Assembly (NCBI RefSeq): GCF_000702905.1
Contig: NZ_JNKR01000009.1
Coordinates: 1-64,000 of the forward strand
Direction: 5' to 3'
Length of the DNA stretch: 64,000 nt
From: Mitsuokella jalaludinii DSM 13811
Lineage (GTDB): Bacteria; Bacillota; Negativicutes; Selenomonadales; Selenomonadaceae
In this document: piece by piece, positions 33,075-40,748 of the stretch
How the letters are laid out: every line of letters starts with the position of its first letter
How positions within the stretch are numbered: position 1 is the stretch's first letter
Notes under the pieces: generated by a model
Seen by the model: the letters and a program-made list of their open reading frames with translations, nothing else
What the model was told of the DNA's origin: nothing
Databases searched by the model: none
Translations under genes and position numbers: made by a program

Positions 33075-33893
33075 TTACCATCCCCCCGAAGCACCGCCGC
33101 CGCCACTGCGGCCCCCGCCAAAGGAGCCGCCGGACCCGCCCGAGCCACCGGAGCTGTGCCACTTGCTACCGTCATTGCCCGACCGCCCCGCTCCCGTGCC
33201 GCCAACCGAATCCGAAAAGAGGTGGCCAGACGACAGGAGATGCAGGATGCCCTTCAGGGTGTCCCAGACCGCGTAGACGAGCAGCGCCATGAGGCCGAAG
33301 AAGATGGCTGCGCCGAGCAGGATACTCCAGAACGAGGCGTCCGCCTCTTCTTTGACATTCTCGGGGACCTCGGCACCGTACTCCTCATACGCCTTCTGTG
33401 TGAGTTTTGCATAGGCCACGACAATGGCCTCGGAGTAGTTCTCACTCTTGAAGTCTGCCTTCATGCCATCGAGCACGGAACCCGCATAGCCATCGGTGAT
33501 GGCACCTTCGAGGCCGTAGCCGACCTCAATGCGGAACTTGCGGTCCTCCTTGGCGATGAGCAATAGCACGCCGTTGTTCTTCTCGGCATCGCCGATGCCC
33601 CAGTTGCGGAAAAGCGTTGTCGCGTATTCCTCAATGGAAGCGCCATCAAGAGAGGAGATGGTCACGACGACAACCTGAGCCCCCGTCGCCGCATCAAGCC
33701 CCCTGCCCATCTCCGCAATCTTTGCCGCATCCTCATTTGAGATCATCGCAGCCGTATCGGCCACGTACGTCATCTGAGCGGGCTTCGGCAGGACTGCCGG
33801 CGCGGCCGCAACCACGGCGGCAAGCGCGATGAGCAGCATCAAGATTATGCCAACCACATAAGAGCGGCTTTGAAGTAAGCTCTTTCTATCCAT
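33075..33893 (-). CDS. TPM-domain membrane protein (YgcG/YdjH-like)
   Basis: The 272-residue product has an N-terminal signal anchor (about 10-32), an extracytoplasmic TPM domain (about 38-175: VADTAAMISNEDA, VVVTISSLDG, NNGVLLLIAKEDRKFRIEVGYGLEG), a second TM helix (about 188-208) and a Gly/Ser-rich tail ending in GGW. The tail fits the usual 'SFGGG-RSGGGG-W' end. Start 33893 has AAAGGGG 9 bases upstream. It heads the operon with LemA and the SPFH protein. Confidence 0.9.
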   Translation of the reverse strand: MDRKSLLQSRSYVVGIILMLLIALAAVVAAAPAVLPKPAQMTYVADTAAMISNEDAAKIAEMGRGLDAATGAQVVVVTISSLDGASIEEYATTLFRNWGIGDAEKNNGVLLLIAKEDRKFRIEVGYGLEGAITDGYAGSVLDGMKADFKSENYSEAIVVAYAKLTQKAYEEYGAEVPENVKEEADASFWSILLGAAIFFGLMALLVYAVWDTLKGILHLLSSGHLFSDSVGGTGAGRSGNDGSKWHSSGGSGGSGGSFGGGRSGGGGASGGW

Positions 33894-33966
33894 CGCTCTC
33901 ATCCCCTTTCGTTATCAGTATACTGCCAAGGGAGGTGCGACCGTACTGTCATAAATGACAGGTAGG

Positions 33967-33996
33967 CAAAAAAAAGAAGCTGGGCTATCAGCTTCT
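33967..33996 (-). terminator. Terminator of the sensor-pair operon
   Basis: An 8-bp stem AGAAGCTG/CAGCTTCT (33975-33982, 33989-33996) is followed by eight T on the minus strand. Confidence 0.88.
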
Positions 33997-34011
33997 CACT
34001 ATGATGATCCC

Positions 34012-35379
34012 TCAATCTCTCGGGGCAGGGCAGACCCCTTCTATTGTCAGCGTGAATGAAGGCTGCGGCGATATGGTCATGTGTGCGCCCAGCAACTTGA
34101 CACGCCGGATGATGGCCGAGAGGCCGCTGCCGGGGTGGAAGTCCGGCGGCGCACCGCAGCCGTTGTCGGCGATGCGCAGACCTGTCTCGCTCAGCGTCAC
34201 CTCGACGGTATCCGCATGGCCGTGGCAGATACCATTCGTCGCTGCCTCGCGCAGGATCTCCACGAAGGCGAGCGCCGTCGTGCGCTGCGCAGGCAGCTGT
34301 CCCGTGAGCTGGACTTTCACGCCAAATGCCTCATAGGCCCGAATGAGATCCTCCAGGAGCTCCTGCGGCGATTCTTCCTCGAGCCAGATCTCTTCGAGCA
34401 CCATGTCGACCGTGGGCACAAGCTTGGCCGCCTCCAAGGGCTCCGGCGCGGTCAGCAGTCTCTGCAGCATGCTGATGCGGCTGCCCATGATGTCGTGCAC
34501 GCGGACGCGCACCTTCTCGAGCGTCTTGAGGCGCTCCTGCTCGACAGCCGATTGCAGCAGGCGCTTTGTCTCAGCAGCCTGCTCGGCCAGCACGGCGTTC
34601 TTCGCCTCGAGCTCGCGCGTGACGGCGTCGAGCTCTGTCACATTGGAGGCCGTGATCTCGATGCAGCCGCCCTTCATGGCCTTGCGCCGCAGGAGCCAGG
34701 CGCTGTGACGGAAGCGGAAGATCAGCGTCCCCGAGGCCTTGGCCGAAACACGCTTCCCGGCGATGGCCTCGAGGCACTGCCAGAAGGCCTCGGCATTGCG
34801 GAATTGCACACCGGCAATCCCTTCCATGAAGTCAAGCATCGAGAGATTTGCCAGGACGATGCGCCCATCGCCGTGTGCGAAGAGAATGCCCTCCGGCAAC
34901 GTGTCGAGTCCTTCGCGTATCCGTTCGCGCTCTGCTCGCGTGCGTTGCCAGAGAAATCGCCAGCGCACGATGAGCAGCAGCGCCGCCATCGGTGTGCTCC
35001 ACGGGAAATGATTGGACAGCGCGCCAAGAGCTAGCACAACTGCCGCAAAGAGCAGTGCAGCCTGCGCGATGCAGCGGCCCTTGATGATCGTGCGCATCTC
35101 TCGCCTGCACAGATGCCAGAGGCCTGCGAAAGAGAGTCCTAGAGCCGGGATGAGCAAGAGCGGATGGAGTCCCCGGACCGCGATATGGACCGCAGCGGCG
35201 CGCATATCGAGGCAGTCGAGCAGTAAATCACAGGCGAGCAGCACCGCCGTTCCCTCAAACCAGACCGAGGCATCGCCGGGCACGCGGCACACATAGGCTG
35301 CCCGCAGCCCAGATGCGGTGCAGATGACAGCCAGGAAGGCAAGCGGCAGCATGGCAAAGGCAAAACCGTAATCGCTCAT
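34012..35379 (-). CDS. Multi-helix membrane histidine kinase (NarX/DesK-like)
   Basis: The 455-residue product has about five membrane helices (residues 1-150), a short PAS-like region (about 155-250, LDTLPEGILFAHGDGRIVLAN), a coiled coil (ELEAKNAVLAEQAAETKRLL), then a kinase dimer helix with VHDIMGSRISML, whose His is the likely phosphate acceptor, and an ATPase domain with EILREAATNGICHGHA, ADNGCGAP and PGSGLSAI. It should phosphorylate a LuxR-type regulator; the only one nearby is at 38272-38928. Its ATG overlaps the stop of the preceding sensor gene (ATGA). Confidence 0.85.
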   Translation of the reverse strand: MSDYGFAFAMLPLAFLAVICTASGLRAAYVCRVPGDASVWFEGTAVLLACDLLLDCLDMRAAAVHIAVRGLHPLLLIPALGLSFAGLWHLCRREMRTIIKGRCIAQAALLFAAVVLALGALSNHFPWSTPMAALLLIVRWRFLWQRTRAERERIREGLDTLPEGILFAHGDGRIVLANLSMLDFMEGIAGVQFRNAEAFWQCLEAIAGKRVSAKASGTLIFRFRHSAWLLRRKAMKGGCIEITASNVTELDAVTRELEAKNAVLAEQAAETKRLLQSAVEQERLKTLEKVRVRVHDIMGSRISMLQRLLTAPEPLEAAKLVPTVDMVLEEIWLEEESPQELLEDLIRAYEAFGVKVQLTGQLPAQRTTALAFVEILREAATNGICHGHADTVEVTLSETGLRIADNGCGAPPDFHPGSGLSAIIRRVKLLGAHMTISPQPSFTLTIEGVCPAPRD

Positions 35380-36920
35380 GGCGCCACCTCCCCGCGGGAG
35401 ATATCACAGGTAACAGACACGGCATAGCCGAGATCTCGGCAAGAAATACAGCCTTCCCCATGCTTTTCCTGCCAGAGGGACTGCCACCTGTCCACCCACG
35501 TGTCGTGCTCATCCACGAGGAACGTCACGCTCTTCTCTCCCATCGTCACATACACCTCCTGCTCGGGCCGGCTGCGCGCCGCCTCGGCGAGGAACGTCAC
35601 CAGTGCATCGAAGGCCAGAAGCGCCCCCTGTGCCGGCAGTACCTTCAGCATACTCCAGGTGATGGCCGCATGCACATGGAAGGCGCGCAGTGCCGAACAG
35701 ATTTCCGAGGCAGCCATCTCGAGTTCTTCGATCGCGATTGTCCCGCTCTCCTCGCTCTTCAGGAAGAGCACACAGCGCTTCTTCGTATATGTCGCGAGCA
35801 GGTTGAGCTTGTGGACCGCATGCTCTCTCTCCTGCCCTTCGGTGCGCAGGATCTCCTCGCGGAACTCCCGGAAGTACGGCCGCAGTTCTTCAAGAAGTGC
35901 CTCGACCTCCCGGCGCAGGCGCTGGTGCATCGCCGCTGCTGTCTGCTGGCGGCGGAGATGCACCGTGCGCCGCAGATAGCGGCTCCTGCGCTCTAGTGCG
36001 CGGTTTGCCTGCGCGAGACTGCGCTGGCGTTCATGCAGCAGGCTCATGTCCTCATACCAGACGAAGGTGCCGCCACCCGGCACCTCCATCTTGGAGATGC
36101 GGCAGTCACGCCGTGCCCCCTGCTCCGGTGCTGCCTTCGAGACGAGGCGCACAGCCCCCCTTGCATCGAACAGCATGAGACCAAGCGATGCCTCGCGGAA
36201 GAATACCTCGTGATCGTGATTCGACGGCATGAGCCCCGTCCGCAGGCAGAGTTCGAGCAACAACAGAAAGAAGCCCGTCGTCGTGAGCGTCACGTCGATG
36301 CGCACGGCAGGCAGAAAATTGTAAAAGATAGAATAGAGAAGGAACAGGATGCAGCACACGACAGGCAGCACCATCTGGAAGCGCCAGATTTTCTGCAGCT
36401 TCGCCTTGATCCAGAGGATTGCCAATGCCGTAAAGACTTCCAGGAACCAGAGGGTCCAGTAGGCATAGGCACCCCATTCAACCTCCTCTTCCCAGTCGCT
36501 GCCCTCCCTTTCCTGCGGGAACGAGAAGAACTGCTCATGCCAGTCATTCGTCAGGATGGCGATGGCCAGTGCGAGATTCAGGACGAGCAGTGCGAAAAGA
36601 TGCACCGGAAGCCTCTGCGCGACAGCATCACGGTCGGCCACATGCGCAATCCATAGCAGTGCGACAGGCAGGGCCGCGCGGAAGATGTAATAGAGATACC
36701 AGAGCAGCCTCAGCAATGTCTCATCCGCATCCAGCACAGCCGGCTCGGCCATGTACTTCAAGAGGCGCACGGATTGCCAGGCGAGCAGCGCGGCAAGGAG
36801 CAGCCGGATGGCCCGGCGCGCGCCGCGGTGGAGGAAGCGCGCCCGGAGCGATTCACCCCAGAGCACGGTCAGAGCCGGCATGAGCACATATGCAAGATGG
36901 CGCAACCAGACGACATCCAT
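35376..36920 (-). CDS. Multi-helix membrane sensor with degenerate kinase-like C-terminus
   Basis: The 514-residue product begins with about seven membrane helices (to about residue 240) like a 7TM sensor module, then a possible PAS remnant (EASLGLMLFDARGAVRLV), a basic coiled coil (QANRALERRSRYLRRTVHLRRQQ) and a C-terminal region of about 200 residues resembling a kinase dimer/ATPase pair but without a clear phospho-acceptor His, N-box or Gly-rich box. It may be a co-sensor of the kinase that follows with a 4-base overlap. ATG 36920 has GGAGG 7 bases upstream. Family assignment is weak. Confidence 0.75.
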   Translation of the reverse strand: MDVVWLRHLAYVLMPALTVLWGESLRARFLHRGARRAIRLLLAALLAWQSVRLLKYMAEPAVLDADETLLRLLWYLYYIFRAALPVALLWIAHVADRDAVAQRLPVHLFALLVLNLALAIAILTNDWHEQFFSFPQEREGSDWEEEVEWGAYAYWTLWFLEVFTALAILWIKAKLQKIWRFQMVLPVVCCILFLLYSIFYNFLPAVRIDVTLTTTGFFLLLLELCLRTGLMPSNHDHEVFFREASLGLMLFDARGAVRLVSKAAPEQGARRDCRISKMEVPGGGTFVWYEDMSLLHERQRSLAQANRALERRSRYLRRTVHLRRQQTAAAMHQRLRREVEALLEELRPYFREFREEILRTEGQEREHAVHKLNLLATYTKKRCVLFLKSEESGTIAIEELEMAASEICSALRAFHVHAAITWSMLKVLPAQGALLAFDALVTFLAEAARSRPEQEVYVTMGEKSVTFLVDEHDTWVDRWQSLWQEKHGEGCISCRDLGYAVSVTCDISRGEVAP

Positions 36921-37042
36921 ACCATCACCTCCATTCCACATTCCTACTCTCGAACATTCCCTCGCTGCATCTCTTATGATACAATGAGAATAACCCAATT
37001 TGAACGAGAATCCACCCTCGCGCACCAAGAAAGGGGATACGT

Positions 37043-38230
37043 ATGATGACCCACCAGAAGGCACGCCTGACCACACGAAATCTCTGCCAATGCCTCGGCG
37101 CCTTCGCCCTGCTGTTGAGCGCCTCCTCCACAGCCGCCGGAGCAGATGCCAGCTTCCAAGAACTCGAGCAGCAGGGCACGCTTGACAAACGAGAGCCTGC
37201 CCGTGCGGATGACGGAAAAAACTATCCGCGCCTTGTGCTGCACGGCGACTACCGCTTCCTCTACGGCAAGGGACGCTTCCACGCAGATGTACCCCAGGAC
37301 CTCGGCGGGCCATACCGACGCGTCGACCAGGATCACTTCCGCGCCGAACAGCGCCTGCGCATCTTCCCGTTCCTCGAAACGAGCGGGAGCACGAGCATCC
37401 GCACGATGCTTGAGGACAAGCGCGACCGCAAGGACGAATCGCGCCGGCAGCGCCTGAAGCTCTCACGCCTCTACGTACAGCATGAGAACGCCCACACGAA
37501 GCTCGAAACAGGCCGCTTCAACTACTACCTCATGGACGGCAATGTCATCGACAAGCGCATCGACGGCCTGCGCTTCCGCACAGGAGACGTCGACTGGCCG
37601 CAGGGCAGCCTGGCCGTCTTTGTCGGCCGCACGACAGGTGAGCCGGACAAACAGAAAGACGGTGTCTCGCTGCTCTGGAAGAAGCGCCTCGGCAAGATGG
37701 ACGCCAGTGCCGCCTATCTCGATTTCCGCCAGCGCGAGGACCTGCCGACCAGCCTGCCAAAACTCCATAAGTCTGGGATAAAGGCAGGCCGCGATGGCGA
37801 TGGCTTCGACCGCCAGCACATTGCCTCGCTCGCCGCCCACTACCATCCCACCGAAAAATGGGAGCTCGGGCTCGAGGTCCTGCATTCAGACGGCCGCCAC
37901 AACGCCGACGATTACCGCGAATCAGAGCGCGGCTTCGTCGCACTCGTACAGTACGGGGTGCTCGATGAAGCGCGCACCGGCAGCTTCTCGACCTGGCTCC
38001 GCTATTACGACCAACCATCGTCGTCCGTCCTCTACCCGACGATGGATGCCGACAGCACCTTTTTCCGGCGCCAGGGCTTCCGCGGCTGGGGCGTGCGCAC
38101 CGACTACGTCATCGCGCCGGGCCTTGCCTGCGCCGTCGAGGGATTCCGACTCGAGAACCGCAGCGAGGGAGCCCAGCTTCGCGCGATGCACGAGTACATC
38201 CTCGGCACGAGCGTCACAGCCTACTTCTGA
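37043..38230 (+). CDS. Outer-membrane beta-barrel porin-like protein
   Basis: The 395-residue product has a signal peptide (about 1-34, ending near AAGA-DAS), then alternating amphipathic strands with many charged and aromatic residues (LVLHGDYRFLYGKG, RLYVQHENAHTKLETGRFNYYLMDGN) and ends in AYF; a terminal Phe is the usual signal for outer-membrane insertion. No SLH domain is visible, unlike most Negativicutes porins. AAAGGGG lies before the ATG. It is divergent from the sensor pair, which suggests regulation by that system. Substrate unknown. Confidence 0.8.
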   Translation: MMTHQKARLTTRNLCQCLGAFALLLSASSTAAGADASFQELEQQGTLDKREPARADDGKNYPRLVLHGDYRFLYGKGRFHADVPQDLGGPYRRVDQDHFRAEQRLRIFPFLETSGSTSIRTMLEDKRDRKDESRRQRLKLSRLYVQHENAHTKLETGRFNYYLMDGNVIDKRIDGLRFRTGDVDWPQGSLAVFVGRTTGEPDKQKDGVSLLWKKRLGKMDASAAYLDFRQREDLPTSLPKLHKSGIKAGRDGDGFDRQHIASLAAHYHPTEKWELGLEVLHSDGRHNADDYRESERGFVALVQYGVLDEARTGSFSTWLRYYDQPSSSVLYPTMDADSTFFRRQGFRGWGVRTDYVIAPGLACAVEGFRLENRSEGAQLRAMHEYILGTSVTAYF

Positions 38231-38243
38231 CCTCGCGCAAACG

Positions 38244-38272
38244 TGCGTTTTAGGTACAATTTCAGGTACAAT
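38244..38272 (+). repeat. AGGTACAA repeats; left arm of 17-bp inverted repeat
   Basis: GTGCGTTTTAGGTACAA (38244-38260) is repeated exactly, inverted, at 38997-39013. It is followed by a second TTTCAGGTACAA (38261-38272). The pair lies between the convergent stops of the porin and response-regulator genes. It may be a regulator site or part of a repeated element. Confidence 0.75.
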
Positions 38273-38928
38273 CAGGAGAATACCGTATCATCGCGCTCGC
38301 ATTCATTCTGCGTCTCTGCGCTCGTCAGCCCCTTCTCGGCCGCTTCTACGGCAAGGCCGACCACGCTCTTGTGGCCGGTCTTTTCGAGCATATTGGTGAT
38401 GTGGAAGCCGACCGTCCGCTTCGAGATGCCGAGCAGCTCGGCAATCTCCTCGCGCGACTTGCTGCGGCAGATGAGCTGCAGGATCTCGAGCTCGCGCTCC
38501 GTCAGGTTGGCTTCCGCCGCACCGAACGTATCCCGGCCGCGGATGACGGGAAAGACGTGCTCGCCCGCCATAGTCCGCCGGATGCAGTCGAGGAACGCCT
38601 CCCCCGCGGCTTCCTTATAGATGAAGCTGTCTGCACCGGCATCCCTCGCCCAGCCGACGAAGGCCAGCTCCGACATGCCCGTCATCATGACGACGCGGAT
38701 CTTTGGGAAGCGCTCTTTGAGCCTGCGGCAGATCCGGATGCCGCTCGTGCGACTCTCCATGCAGATATCCATGAGCACCAGGTCCGGCCGATAGCGCAGG
38801 CATGCCTCCTCCGCCAGCTCGGCCAGCGCGCACGTCGCGCAGACGGCAATGTCCGGCACCGGCTCAAAGACCTTCTTGAGCCCCTCCAGCAAGATCCTCT
38901 GGTCGTCCACGAGCAGGATGTCAATCAT
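38272..38928 (-). CDS. NarL/LuxR-family response regulator
   Basis: The 218-residue product has a receiver domain (LLVDDQ at the start, phosphorylated Asp54 in LMDICME, MTGMS, and Lys in IYKEAAGE) and a C-terminal LuxR helix-turn-helix (LTERELEILQLICRSKSREEIAELL, ISKRTVGFHITNMLEKTG). It is the probable target of the kinase at 34012-35379. ATG 38928 has GGGAGG 7 bases upstream. The gene is bracketed by a 17-bp inverted repeat. Confidence 0.93.
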   Translation of the reverse strand: MIDILLVDDQRILLEGLKKVFEPVPDIAVCATCALAELAEEACLRYRPDLVLMDICMESRTSGIRICRRLKERFPKIRVVMMTGMSELAFVGWARDAGADSFIYKEAAGEAFLDCIRRTMAGEHVFPVIRGRDTFGAAEANLTERELEILQLICRSKSREEIAELLGISKRTVGFHITNMLEKTGHKSVVGLAVEAAEKGLTSAETQNECERDDTVFS

Positions 38929-38957
38929 CGCACTCCCTCCCATTCCATCGTATTTCT

Positions 38958-38968
38958 TCTATTGTATC
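38958..38968 (-). promoter_or_regulatory. -10 region of the response-regulator promoter
   Basis: On the minus strand TATGATACAAT contains two overlapping -10-like hexamers; the same 11-mer occurs before the porin gene on the plus strand near 36975-36985. The repeat arm at 38997-39013 lies just upstream, at an activator or autoregulation position. Confidence 0.45.
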
Positions 38969-38996
38969 ATAGAGAAGAGTCAGAAGGAACCGCACG

Positions 38997-39045
38997 TTGT
39001 ACCTAAAACGCACTTTTCAACGCCACCTGAAATGTACCTTTCAGT
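38997..39045. promoter_or_regulatory. Operator region between response regulator and MFS gene
   Basis: It contains the inverted copy of the 17-bp repeat (38997-39013) and an 18-base near-perfect palindrome CTGAAA-TGTACC-TTTCAG (39028-39045) centred on GTAC, matching the AGGTACA words at 38253-38272. LuxR-type regulators bind palindromes of this size. The region is shared by the divergent regulator and MFS promoters. Confidence 0.55.
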
Positions 39046-39085
39046 CAAGCAGGAGTGACTCGCCAACATCTGGCATGATGTGTGG

Positions 39086-39091
39086 TATAAT
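39086..39091 (+). promoter_or_regulatory. -10 box of the MFS gene
   Basis: A perfect TATAAT preceded by TGTGG lies only 15 bases before the ATG at 39106, so the transcript would have a leader of about 8 bases if this is used. Confidence 0.5.
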
Positions 39092-39105
39092 AAAAAAATA
39101 CTCTC

Positions 39106-40299
39106 ATGAAAGGACTTGATTCTCTGAACAAGAAATACCTCTATCTGCTCGCTGCGGCGCATCTGAGCAATGACATCAACACGGGTTCGCTGCCCGCCCT
39201 GCTGCCGTTCTTCGTCAGCTTCTACGGCATGGACTACACGGCCATCTCGGGCCTGATGTTCGCCTCCTCGTTCCTGAGCTCCATCATCCAGCCCTTGTTC
39301 GGCTATCTGGCCGACAAGGGCTCGCGCCAGTGGTTCATGGCCGTCGGCGTCTTCTTTGCCGGCACCTCGTTGGCTCTGACGGGCTTCGTCTCCGACTACT
39401 GGCTAATCTTCGCTGCCGTCACGGTCATGGGCATCGCGACGTCCATCTTCCATCCGGAGGCCGCCCGCTGCGTCAACGGCGTCTCGCAGGGCGCGCGCGG
39501 CAAGGGCATGAGCATCTTCAGCGTCGGCGGCAACGGCGGCTTCGGCTTCGGGCCACTCCTCGCCGTCTTCCTCGTCACGACCTTCGGCATGCACGGCCTC
39601 GCTTTCTACGGCATCACGGCCATCTGCATGAGCGTCCTGCTGCTCATCGCGGCCCCGCACCTGCGCCGCGCCATTGAGCGCAACAAGAAAGAGACGGCTG
39701 TTAAGACCGGCGCGGGGCAGAGCGACGACCGCCCTGCTGCCACGAACGACTGGCACGCCTTCGGCCGCCTCTTCCTCGTCATCCTCTTCCGCTCGACCGT
39801 CTTCACGGGCCTCTCGAGCTTCCTGCCGCTCTTCTGCATCCAGGCGCTCGGCACGAGCGAGGCCATCGGCTCGATGACGCTCTCCATCATCAGCATCGCC
39901 GGCGTCGCCGCCACGCTCTTCGGCGGCTGGTTCGCCGACCGCCACGGCTACCGCAAGACGCTGCGCCTCGGCAGTGTCCTGCTCGTACCGTTCCTCGCCA
40001 TCGCCGTCTTCTCCCACAGCATCTACGCCGTCTACGCCATGCTGCTGCCGATGAGCTTTGCCATGCTCGCGCCGTACTCCTCCTTCGTCGTCATCGGCCA
40101 GGAGTACCTCGCCAAGAACATCGGCTTCGCCTCCGGCGTCACGCTCGGCATCTCGATGAGCATCGGCGGCATCATCGCCCCCGCCCTCGGCCACTACGCC
40201 GACACCTACGGCATCACCGCCGTCATGGCCCTGCTCGTCCTAATTGCCGCCATCTGCGCCGCAGCCACCTTCCTGCTGCCCTCCAAGAAGCATCAATGA
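39106..40299 (+). CDS. MFS transporter, fosmidomycin-resistance (FSR) type
   Basis: The 397-residue protein has 12 membrane helices and FSR-group features: AAAHLSNDINTGSLPALLPFF at the start, ADKGSRQWF, and IFHPEAARCVNGVS, the conserved HPE segment. FSR proteins export drugs or take up/expel small metabolites; the substrate is unknown. No ribosome site precedes ATG 39106. A CTG at 39124, nine bases after AAAGGA, is a possible alternative start that keeps all helices. It is divergent from the response-regulator gene and shares its operator region. Confidence 0.88.
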   Translation: MKGLDSLNKKYLYLLAAAHLSNDINTGSLPALLPFFVSFYGMDYTAISGLMFASSFLSSIIQPLFGYLADKGSRQWFMAVGVFFAGTSLALTGFVSDYWLIFAAVTVMGIATSIFHPEAARCVNGVSQGARGKGMSIFSVGGNGGFGFGPLLAVFLVTTFGMHGLAFYGITAICMSVLLLIAAPHLRRAIERNKKETAVKTGAGQSDDRPAATNDWHAFGRLFLVILFRSTVFTGLSSFLPLFCIQALGTSEAIGSMTLSIISIAGVAATLFGGWFADRHGYRKTLRLGSVLLVPFLAIAVFSHSIYAVYAMLLPMSFAMLAPYSSFVVIGQEYLAKNIGFASGVTLGISMSIGGIIAPALGHYADTYGITAVMALLVLIAAICAAATFLLPSKKHQ

Positions 40300-40327
40300 G
40301 AATATAGCCCCCCCCATGCATATGACA

Positions 40328-40360
40328 AAAAGGCCTGCACAGACCACGTGCAGGCCTTTT
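40328..40360. terminator. Bidirectional terminator
   Basis: A perfect 13-bp stem AAAAGGCCTGCAC/GTGCAGGCCTTTT with a 7-base loop separates the MFS gene from the converging PTS IIA gene. Confidence 0.93.
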
Positions 40361-40376
40361 CATATATGTATGGAAA

Positions 40377-40730
40377 TCAGATGAACAGGATTGTATCGCC
40401 GACCATGAGCCGCGGGGCGTGCCCGCCCTTGAGCGCCATCTGGCCTGGCATCTCCGTCTTTTCCTGATTGAAGATCAAGGTGACATGGCCGTGCTCGCGC
40501 AAGGTCTGGTTCGCAATCTGGCCGACATCCGTGACCGTGTACTCCCGGTCTGCAATGATCAAGCGGTCACCCGGCACGATGTCTTCCGTCAGATTTCCCT
40601 TCGTATGGGAGATGACCATGTTCTCATAGGCGGGTGGAACATCTTTATCGAACAAGATCAGACTGTCGCGGATCTTCATGAACGACAGTACAGAATCTCC
40701 GATAGCCGTTACAGTCGCTTCGTATTTCAT
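40377..40730 (-). CDS. Stand-alone PTS IIA, glucitol/sorbitol type
   Basis: The 117-residue cytosolic protein matches the glucitol-type IIA family: SLILFDKDVPPAYENMVISHTKG (the His is a probable phosphorylation site), PGDRLIIADREYTVTDVG and TLREHGHVTLIF. No IIB or IIC gene is in the window. It follows the gluconate permease gene by 18 bases as last gene of the acid-sugar operon. It may work with a distant glucitol permease or be a phosphorylation-dependent regulator of the pathway. Confidence 0.88.
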   Translation of the reverse strand: MKYEATVTAIGDSVLSFMKIRDSLILFDKDVPPAYENMVISHTKGNLTEDIVPGDRLIIADREYTVTDVGQIANQTLREHGHVTLIFNQEKTEMPGQMALKGGHAPRLMVGDTILFI

Positions 40731-40748
40731 AGGTTATACCTCCAAGGA

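Noticed and set aside
38244-39013. The 17-bp inverted repeat as transposon ends
   Set aside because: No transposase lies between the arms and no flanking target duplication could be seen; kept only as an open alternative.
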